This document shows positions 26,276 through 37,100 of a stretch of 64,000 bases of DNA, in pieces. Below the pieces are notes generated by a model. The model was not told where the DNA came from, ran no database searches, and saw only the letters and a list, made by a program, of their open reading frames with translations. A program made the position numbers and the translations under genes. Where the stretch lies: contig JAZARR010000078.1 of NCBI GenBank assembly GCA_037389465.1, forward strand, positions 434,001-498,000, given 5' to 3'. Every line of letters begins with the position of its first letter. Positions within the stretch are counted from its first letter, which is position 1. This DNA comes from Baylisascaris procyonis. Lineage: Eukaryota; Nematoda; Chromadorea; Rhabditida; Ascarididae.

Positions 26276-26334
26276 CCCATCTGCTGGAGGGAGTTCTGCA
26301 CCTAATGAGTGCAGAACTCCCTCCAGCAGATGGG
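26276..26334. repeat. Perfect 26-base inverted repeat with 7-base loop
   Basis: The left arm 26276-26301 is the exact reverse complement of the right arm 26309-26334, and the spacer is CTAATGA. There are no mismatches in 26 pairs. The site lies about 350 bases past the stop codon of the minus-strand ERGIC2 gene, so it could fall in that gene's 3' region if the transcript is long. No canonical AATAAA was seen in the first 170 bases after that stop. It may be a small palindromic element or a structured RNA. Confidence 0.9.
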
Positions 26335-26687
26335 AACTCTCCATCGCAATGTTTCACCTGTGCATGTCCTTTATGTATGACGAATTACGACGTACTCATC
26401 TACCCAACAAGAGAAGGAGGGAGTTTTCTCTGGGTGAGATGAACAGCTGCGCACTTTGCTTCGCCAATCAGATGAGCATCTCACAAGTCGCAACCGGGTC
26501 AAGAAACTCCAAAACCAATTGCAGAAACCACTAACCTAGGCAAAACCTTTCTTCAAAATGCGAAAGTAAGAAATTAAGATGAAACACAAAAGATTGTCAT
26601 ATTGGCAGGCAGAGTGGATCCAAATATTACACAGAAAGAGAGAAATAGGATGGCAAACAATAACAACAACAGTTATACTAACAGTGA

Positions 26688-26889
26688 CTATGCCTCGAGA
26701 ATCTTGTGTTTCGGCTCCTCGAAATGTTTCAACGTTGTCGGCATTTGAAACCTCTTTGTTACATTCGACTTGCACGTTTCGAATCCAAAAAGCCAAAGAG
26801 CATATTCGAACAATTCATTCAAGATAGAACTGGTTGCAAAAACGCCACCAACCACCGAACAAAGGCGCACGAACAACTGAAACATCGAC
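26688..26889 (-). CDS. ERGIC2: ERGIC2 exon 9 (membrane helix 2 and C-tail)
   Basis: The acceptor GTTTTCAG is separated from exon 8 by a 3.9-kb intron. It encodes FVRLCSVVGGVFATSSIL (helix 2), a short cytosolic tail ending in Lys-Ile-Leu-Glu-Ala, and a TAG stop at 26690-26688. Confidence 0.92.
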
Positions 26890-29800
26890 CTGAAAACAGT
26901 TTCTTTTAAGTCAACCCCCAGGAAGAGCATGTCCTTTCATCCCGCCTCCTACCTTTCCTCCTTCGTACTCAAATTCACGATGACAAAATGCTAAACGCAG
27001 GTGGATTTCAGACGCAATACATGAAGCATTGAAAATGCTGGGTGGTTCAAGACGACAGAAAAATAGCAAAAGGCTCACTTTTCAATAGGTAGAGAATTAT
27101 GCGCGTTCAGAAATAACATACAAACGTCTCTATGAATAGATTTTCTTTGTAAGTTTATTTCTCTGCTAAAGAGACCCAACTGAGTTGAGAGTGACTTCTT
27201 CAAATATTATGCATTAATGAGACAAAAATTATCTCGGATTCCGGGACAACAGCAGACTGAATGGATCGAGTTTGAGCTAAACAGTAAATCCTGCTGTATA
27301 ACGCAGCATTGTTCATCTACCAAACAAGAACCTCATCAGCCATGGGCTAATAGATAGACCTTGTGTCTTTCTATGCCACTATCATGAAAACTTTAATCTG
27401 CCATCTGTTTAAAAAGTTATGTCCATAAACAAGAGTGACATCGCAACGCCAATTGAAAAAGAGATCTCTAGTCTACCTGTAAGCACAAATTGATCTGCCC
27501 GGCAGCCTTATTAATATTAACGCCAAGCAAGTACCAATGTTACCTCACACAACACCCCTTATTATTCTCCTTATCACACCAACTTTGCTCTCCTGTATAC
27601 ATTTTGAGCGCTTAACAGACTTAGCGATTCACCTCACTTATCTCACGAACAATCCACAACTTACAGTTATGAGGGAAACTTGGTTATTCTGACAAGTTTT
27701 GGAAAGTGTGTAACGGTAGTCATAGAAGTAGACGAAAACCCACACAAGGCAAACAGATATGCTCAGACTTTTCTTATGTTAGCAGCAACCAGAAAAAACG
27801 CTCCTCCGCCCGTGTTCTCAATTACCTAGACCGCCATGTTGTCTTTAACGACAATCTCAAGATTGACCTTTCGACTAATTACCTTCACATGGCTTTTACT
27901 GGAGATGGCACTTTACCTTCTCTCATTGTGCAGATGTTTTTCACGCCTTTCTTATCGACCACAATAATATTTAAAGGGAGCTTCGAACCCTCAAAGACCC
28001 TTTCACCGATGCTCACGACCACGACCCATTCTATTCTTTGTCGAGCAATTCTTGTACACTTTCTATTGCTTATTCACTTCTTCTCTAGCTTTGGAAACCA
28101 CTCCTTCCTTGAAAACGAGTTTCGTCCTCCCTCTTCTAAAAAATGAGCCTTCATCGTTCGCTCCAGTATCATAGTAGTCTAACGCCCCTCATGTACCCGT
28201 TCGTATAGATTTAAATAACAATATGCAGCAACTGCATAGATGCCGTCATCGACGTGTTTCCGTGCAAATTAGGGCCTATAATCGCTCAAATCCCTTTTTG
28301 AACCTTAGGCAATGGTTGTTGTTGCAGTATGTTTCCAGGATAGGTATGCAACGGATGATTCCGACACACAGACCCTTGGACTTCTAGGTCAATCTGTTAT
28401 TAGGAGCAGTGTGAACCAAATTTTTTCGACACTTCAGCTACCCTTGGAAATTGTAGGTTTCAAAACCTCAGGCGCCACAAGGTGTGCAAGGTTTGTTGAA
28501 AATTCTGCTAGTGTGATCGAAGTGGCTGAAAATGTTTTTGGAGGGCACAGGGAATAGAAAAAATGATATTTGTCGGCGAACTTCATTTTCTTCCGCTAGT
28601 TCGAGGGAGGATTCTCGTGCTATCAGTGAAACGGTTAGTCGACGGAACGCAGATTGCGCAACTCTTTCTACACGGCTCAGTGCTTACAATATACTCTGCA
28701 GAATCCTATATCAAATTCTGTGCCTTCCAGTCGCATTTCAAGGTACCGAAAGGAACCCAAAACACAGAACCGTGAGCTCCAACTATTGCTCTCAGAGCTG
28801 CAGACGGAAACCAACATGCTGGGCCGCTCTAGGAGTCCCCAGATTCGTCTGGCGGCCTAATAATCTTCAATAAGGATATTCCACAAACTCCAATTCAACA
28901 GCAATTTTCGTCTTTCTATAATAATTTGCCCGTTCTCTAATCTGGCTTTATGCAAATGAAGGTTCTGCCAGCCAAAAAAGCGTAGTAAAGGCTTCATAAG
29001 CGAGATGTTTGGCCTCCTTCTCGCCACGTCCTAACTGGACTACATTAAGAGAACAACAACAGGTAGTTGATGAGTTGGGGTTGCCTACCGAAAAACGAAT
29101 GCGCTGTGTGCTCAAGAGCACGGAAAAGCAAGCAAGTGAAGAAATTACTACAGCTCATAATACTTTGCGGGTATTGCTCTCAGATGATTGAAGGAAGACA
29201 ACGCTCGTGCGCAGATTATCGAGCGCAAACGCACTATTATTGACCGCTTAAGGTGTTACGATTAATAAGGAAGAGCGTGATCGCACCTACAATGTGCGTG
29301 CTTATTTTGTACTGCGAACAGTCCCTTCCCAAGGCTGCTATCTTCAAGATAATTTAATTTCTATCCAGTCAGGACAGAAAAAGAATGTCCAGGTAACAAG
29401 GCCATACGTAGAACGGTGAGATACAACGCAGCCGTTTCGCTGCGCAGTCTTGGGATCTTTGATCGACATTCAGAACCACATGCAACCGAGATGGATATCA
29501 CAGAGCTTGTGCTCCTTATAGTGCACTCTTTGTACGTATTTTCATGTGAATACGGAATAACCCAAGGCGGAATGATTGCCTGTGAAAGGCCCATTTGACG
29601 TAAATGTAACACTTCACTGTCTGCATCATTCGACCAATCGCTTAATTTGTATGCAGTTGTAAGAGGCAACAAATATATTTATAGGATTTCGCTTGGAGGA
29701 TTTATTGCATTTACTACTAACATATATGCCGTTTCCCTGCAACTCCGCATTACTCCATTAGTTCGCTTGAATCAATAACCTTTTCTACAAAGCACTCCAG

Positions 29801-31105
29801 TACATTTGCGTTTAAAGACCATCATCCATCCAAAATGAGAGCTACTCCCTTGATGAATTGTACAAATAGCAACTTCAAAATCCCATATCGGCCGCATGTA
29901 AAGATAAACCTTCCTAGTGGAAAAATTTGTCTGTTAGGCAAACTTCCTCAATCTGTTTCTGTTTCGATCCCGTCTTCAATGAAAACATAAACGACTGAAG
30001 AATTTATCGAAATGGAACATCAATGTGCAGATGCCTTTCTTTTTGCCCTAGGATGAATGGTTACCACAGATTTCTGAGGTGTGCACGGACGGCTGGCAAT
30101 ATTACGAATTTTATCTTCCGACCTTTCGAGTCCATAAATAGTGAATTCTTAATTAAATTATACCACATATTCGTTTTTACGATGCCAGATTATGCAAGCA
30201 TTCTTTAAAATCCACTTTACGGTGAAGAAATAAGGCTCTCATATAAAACGTATGGGAATTTCACAAAGCGCAGAATAATTCTTCCTCACCTCAACAGATT
30301 GCATGTTTAGAAACTCGATTCTTTGGAACCTCACCGATTAAAACCTGATCTCACACAACCGTAAAAAATTACTTATAGGCAACTAGATATCGCATTTTCA
30401 GATTCCTACATGCTCGCTCTAACATTCGAAACTAGGAAAATGGGCTGAGCTTAGCGATCCTTTATTGCAAAACCAATATAAAAACAAGCTCTACGAATTC
30501 AGAACAAGCTTCCTTCTATATGAATGATACCGATTCAGAACAAACTGCCCGCTCAAGTCGCTATGGGATGCAGTCCAGAGGTATCTAAACATCATTTAGA
30601 AAGTAGTCGGGTTATCGCAATCGTGAGGAAATACATTAAAAATTTCAATCATCTTCATTCGGTTTAACACGCTCTTTTGCATACGTTACATATCATAAGC
30701 TGCTTAGCTTTACGTCTGACTCAATAAACCTCTCAAAAATAACATTTCCTCTTGCACAATGAATAAAATAAACTAACCTCTGCGTTTCTCGAACTTCGAC
30801 GACGAGGGCGGCGAACTCGTAATGGATCGCTATTGCCGGATGCATATGCTCCCTTCCACTCGGCCTCTTATGCTGAAAGGTTCGTCTCCAATGACTGATT
30901 ACAATCAACTGCCGCCATCCACTTACAGAGCACTAGGTGGTTTTGTCCTCCGTTGATTATTCACCTCGCACACTCAGACACCGAAGAAGTCGGAAACTAC
31001 TCGACAACATCACAGGCGAATGCAGTAAATGTAGGAAATATAAATATGTATATATATGTACATGTACTGTACGTGTGTGCTTATTATGTATGTGCATATA
31101 TGTAC

Positions 31106-31144
<39 letters not shown>

Positions 31145-34100
31145 CATCTATATGACTTTATGAGCTCACTCTCGATTGTGCACGTCCCTCTTCCTCATCT
31201 CCCTCCCCCCTCTCCAACCTGGCTGAAAAAAGCACTTCAGGGTGTAGCTTTCCTACCACCTCTATGGTTCCTACAGCAGCTCTGCTAAACAATAAATGCC
31301 CACCCAGAAACAAGATTCTTTAAGGCGAAAGAAAACCAAACAACTGCACAATAGAAATAAAAAGCAAATATGAACAAACCGTTTTTGTGACCGAATACTG
31401 ATATGTCATAGTCGAACCGCCGAAAAGCCCACTGTGGAAAATCCGTGTAGGAACAACTTTCAAAAAATACCGGTACTCATCAACGCCTGCAAAAAAATCA
31501 ACACTTATCAATCATGGTTCGCGAATAAAGTTTTAGCAGCAGAGCCGGGATGTGCGATAAAGAAAGCCTACTCGAATCCAAAAGGTTGAGCGTTGTGGAA
31601 GTTTGCTTCAGAAGCATCCACTTCTTTATCCTCGCATTTCCGCCGAAGATATTGCTCATTCCCTTATCATCGTCTTCAACGCTCCGCTGAAACAGCTGAC
31701 GAAAAAAAGATCCACGTCGAACGTACTGTTGGCGAAGTGTGGCAATAAAGCTTCAAAAGCTAGCTGTCATATGTGCATGGTTCTGTATCGCGGGCGCTTT
31801 TCACCTCAGATTAACAAACGTGCTGCGTACTCTCCCCTTTTTGCTCTTCTGATAACGTGAAATTCTCGTCCCTTAGTGTCAAAGACAGCATCAGAAAGTA
31901 GACTTAATGACTTTCACACATCAAATTCCTTCAGAACAATGCATATTTTTCGTCGGAGTGTTACAGCAGTGTGATGTTTCTAAATATTTCATAAAGGATT
32001 TTCCACTGAATAAAATTCACTGAAAATTTTCAAAATGAGAGCGAGCTTTCTGTGTCTCACGTCACACGAAGTTCGCGATTTTGCAACTCCTGTTGTGCAG
32101 TCAACGCGTGTACCTTAAATATGTGCTACTAAACTTAGCGTGAAGAGATTTTGCAAGAGGGCATGTGGAATCTCAGGTGCTATAATTAACTTGCAGCAGA
32201 GCAGTTGCAATCTCCGCTAAAGTTTTTTTCTTACCATGCAAGTGTGCAACTTTACAGTTCCGTATTCCAGTATCTCGGAACTCATGCCAACGTTGCTCTG
32301 TGAAAACGAAGAGTTGCTCTCTTTCTCACACAAGCTAAGCGTTGATCATTTCTTGATGGAAGGCGGAACTAAAGTGGAGTTGAGTCGGCTTTAATGCCCC
32401 CTCTGCTCCACTACCCTTCCCCATGAATATGCCACTAGCTACGTAACAGAGAAATGCGCCAGGAAAAGGGAATGACAATTAACTGATGCCCAGCGAATTT
32501 CTATCAAGTCAATGAAGGTTTCCAAAGAACAAATCAAAGTGGCTGCTCCACGCAGTTTCATTCTAAATGGTACCACCTCTGCTCCCTGACCTTTGTCTGA
32601 CCAAGCGGTCTAAAAAATTATACCTTACATTCGGCAATCAGAGTTCCGCCACCACGACATTCCCTCATGATTCGAAATCTCCCATTTAAACACGCATACT
32701 GGTTTTCAGCTAACGCTTCATCCACAAAGTTCTTTGAGTGTGTTCTGTGATGTTTTAAAGCATACCGCTTTCCGAGATCTGTTCCGTACCGGCTAGAGGT
32801 GTCAGCAGCCCATCAATCCATGGGCCGAAATGAAGCCTTGCGATACGATGCGAGATGTTCCCGGCTAAAAACACAAAAACGAAATAGATATACTTTATTG
32901 CTCAGCAAATGCATCCAAGTATGTTTCGTAATGGGAAATTCAACTAAGCAGAATGGCTCTCTTTTTGCAACTGTGCGCGACGTCGAGGCAGCTGCTGAGA
33001 GTTACCGACTTTAAGAGTTCTTCAAGGAGATGCTTATATACAAAACGAACCTCGGATTTGGGGCTCTACTGCGTTGGCATTTCAGCAGCTGACTTCTATC
33101 TGATGGGAGATTTCCATCTAATGCAGCCTATATTTTAGCAAATACGGATATATGGAAGTATGGCAGAAGGCTAAAACAGAAAACCCTCAACGTCAAAAAT
33201 TTTATGACCTCATCTGTGGGTTATAAAATTATAAGTTAACCACTTGCATCCAGTTAAGCTGATGAAAAAACTTCTAATGGGAGCGTAGTAGCAAGAAGCC
33301 ATCACAAAGTGTGCATACCATTTGATGCGCCATCAACATGCGCAAATAGACCGTCGATACCCGTGCCTTTACCAGCCGTTATGATAACGCTATCACCTTT
33401 CACCTTATTGACACGGACACGTCCATGAACGCGACATGCTGTGCCCTCATCTTTCTGTGAATCACCTAAAGCAGTGCCGTCACTTCAACGATCACAAACA
33501 TCACTCAAATAGCGCTATACACTCAACATACTGGTAACGTAGATGGCGCAGCAACAACGCATTCAACGCTCTCGAACTTACTCCACAACTTGTGCTGTTC
33601 AGAACAGTGTTTATTACCACCACTTACCACTGCCGCCACTATATAAAATACAGGATCATTATGCGCCCATAATGCTGCAGTAAATCGAAAAAAGTTGGCA
33701 AGATTCGAAAAGTACCAAACCCATTCTTCGTTCGTTGTATCTGCAAAATACGTAATGCACATCAATTTTCTCTGGTACTCTACCTCAATCAACGATGCAA
33801 ATAATATACCAGTATGAAAAAACACAAAGGTAGCCGAAACTGAAGGCACAGCTAGGACATGTGCAGGGTGATGACAACCACTCTTAGTATTCCAAGCGAG
33901 AGTTATTACTTCAACAACTTCCACTAGCACTCTTGGTTGCCGCTGCTTGAGTGTATTGTTCGGATACCTTGCAAGTTTTATTTGCAGCCTTTCAGGACCC
34001 TAAAATAAGAAAATCTGTGACGCGTTCATGCTCGTTTCTTATCCCTCCCCTCTCCTCCTAGACGTCAAATTCTTTCACCAACATCTCTCCACAATTCTTT

Positions 34101-37100
34101 TTCTAGCAACGTAGGCACACGCTTTTGCAGGCTAGCCCATTAAGCTATTTGGTCACGTGAACACAGAAGAAGATTTAGTTTGCCGAATTCCCAACATTTT
34201 AGAGCGTCCACGGTTCAGCAAAGAGATAACCGATTAGAATCAATTCGGGCTTAGTACACCACTGCAACGTCGACCGTACTTATCCAAAATCCATCACCGT
34301 TGTTCTTCTGATTTTGGAGTTTCCAGATCAACAGACACACTCACCCGCGAACGCACACACCATCACAATAACTTTCAGCGAAATGCTTGCAATCAGACAA
34401 GATAACGGCAAGAAATACTGTGAAATGAATATGAACATGATCACAGATCACGAACATCATTCGTGAGCATGCCTTCCGCGCACTGGTCAATGTAAGCGGA
34501 GGGGATCAGCGCAAAAATTCCGATAAAGGCAGCGCACAGGAACGATCAGGGAAAATGAAGACCACCGAAGCTGCGCAAACGGAGTCAGTGAGATTTCTGA
34601 AGATGAAGGTATGTGCAGTTTTTCAAATCGAGACAATTTCAGCTTTCAAAATGAAAATTCGGGAACTCAAATATCCGAATAGAGGATCCCTGGACCAAGG
34701 AAAACCATAAACAACATCAAAGAAAAGATGATACGAATCGAGATCCTGCTTCTTTTCAGTCGAATGCGTTATGCAGCATTTATTCGCTGGTTAAATACTT
34801 ATTTCCAGGCGAATCTTGGATTGCTCCCAAACAATACTGCTGACTGCGAACAGGCAAAAACCCAATCAACGGCGCCCACAACTGTGCATAAATCAAATGG
34901 AAGAATGTCGATATGACCTAACGGCCGAAATTTGTAAGAATCGTTGTAACACTTCAATAAATAACAGTCAACAAGAAATGATGTTTTCTACACTACTTAA
35001 ATTATTTACGCCATGCTCCACAACACTCAGATGGAGGCGAAGGAAGGTGGACAAGGAGCTGAGGATTTAAATCCTCCCTCCCCCATCCAAATACCCACTT
35101 ACCTTGCAAAACGGATGAGTAAGTCATGAAAGATTGAGGGGTGTTCATGTATTCAGAAAAACATTCTGCCCGGCTTTGCTCCCTAAGAAAATTGTGCCGA
35201 CCCTATTCTCCTTCTAGCACTTGAAAGATCGTTCCATCTTTAATTCTCTCGCTTTCTCCCAAACTGCCACTCACCCTCAAAAAAGAAGAAAATAAACTTG
35301 GCTACGCCATTGTTCAAAAGAAATCACGTTAACCACGATACTGCATGTTTGGAGACCAATATTTTTAGTGTAATATATCTATAATCTACCACACGTCGAA
35401 ATCATGGTATAGTATATTTTCAGAAACCATCGTATAAAAACCACTACTTACAAGTGAGAAAAGAGAAGAAATAGTAGCAGTTCAGTGTTACGAGACATTT
35501 CAGCTACCTGCCACGAACTAGATTGTCTGATAACACTGAGCAGATATTATTAAGAAAAAGATCTGCGAAGTAGCCGGTTAAATGAGCAGCAATTTCCACA
35601 CCTTTGCAAAGGCATGGCGCATCAAAAAATAAAACAGCGAATATTTTCATTGCCAGTGTAAGTATATCCTACTCTGCCTTCCAGAAATGTTGCACATCTA
35701 AGTTACGAAAGCTCTGAAAAAAGTCATTTTTTGCTCAACACCTCATCCGGCCGCCTTTGTTCTAGACAGCAGAAAGATGCTCACAGTCTTCGCTAACGGG
35801 ATCCTACTCATACTGTAAACTTTAGTTCGGAGATATCAACGGGATTAAATAAGAAGTGTTAGCCAAAGAAGAAAGAGTACAAACGAAACAAAGAAGCATA
35901 CTTGCAAGGATGTGAAATACGTTGATTCCGTTTCCGATCAATAAGATTGCACCACCAAAGGTATCTTCCTGTTTGTTGTTCTTACGCTCCTTTTCGATTG
36001 CAATCGCCTCTTCCCGCTGTTTCACTTCTGCTTCAGCTTTGAGGCCTTCTTCTATATGACCACTAACGAACTCCATCTGAACAATCCGTCTTAACTTTCC
36101 CCAACCTGAACGCTTTATTATCAAGCATTTAGCCTGCTGAGTCAATGTAAAGACAGGAAACATGCTACGGTAACATCACGAGTTCAACAAAGTCCTCATT
36201 GGCCAGTCTCTGTTTTAGCAGAGGATCCGTTGAACCGCAACATGAATTCACTTCTTGTTCTCGTAATGGTACTATGATCCTGAAAACTAGAGTAATTAAG
36301 CATCACTGACGAAACCATAGTTAAAAGTGCTTCTTATGGATGCTTCAATAAACAATATTACCTCCTACTTTCCCGGAGGTCATATAAATCCACCGTTAAT
36401 GCTGTGATAAACAATGAACAGTAAGCTGCTTTACAACACCGCGATTCTCGTATTAACCCTAATAATGTGGAATTTAAGCGGGCCATCACCACTAGAAAAT
36501 TTCTCTTCACTGACTCAGGTGAAGGACAGAACTTATTCATTTCAGTCTTCGAATAAAGCATTCTTCACATGCAAATATTCATCTGAAGCACTATTTTACT
36601 GAGCGACTCGTATCATGAATAAACTACTGCATGCACGATGACGAATATCGCTCTGAACAAGGTAAGAAGACCAGATCACGTCGCAATGGCTTTCCGCTAC
36701 GCGTTGCGTTGAACTCGCAGCCTCTGTTGCTACTCAAGTCTATCAGCCATTCGACAAGCGCAGCTCATTCGCCAGTAAACTGCAAGGCAACCCCCTCCCC
36801 CCAAGAATGTGCCAAAAAATGCTCATCTTCTTATGTGATTAAGCTACAAGCGAGCACTGTTTATTTTTTCATGAATGAACTATAAACAAGCAAATCCTAA
36901 GAACCATCCCAACCAAACGGGGGAAGAGAAAGAGGAGGGTTACTCCACCCGCATCAACTTGCAAACAGAACGTCCTCTCAGCCCACATCGACGTCAAGAA
37001 AGAACAAAAATCTAAGGGGTCCTCAAAAACATTTTCGATAGCTGAAGGTTATTGCAGATTCCTCATAATTCCCTACGAAACTACTGCAAACTTCTAGAAG

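Noticed and set aside
35902..36163. Starting ERGIC2 exon 4 further upstream, at the frame start 36163
   Set aside because: The in-phase TTGTTCAG acceptor at 36077 continues exactly from exon 3; the extra upstream residues have no family counterpart.
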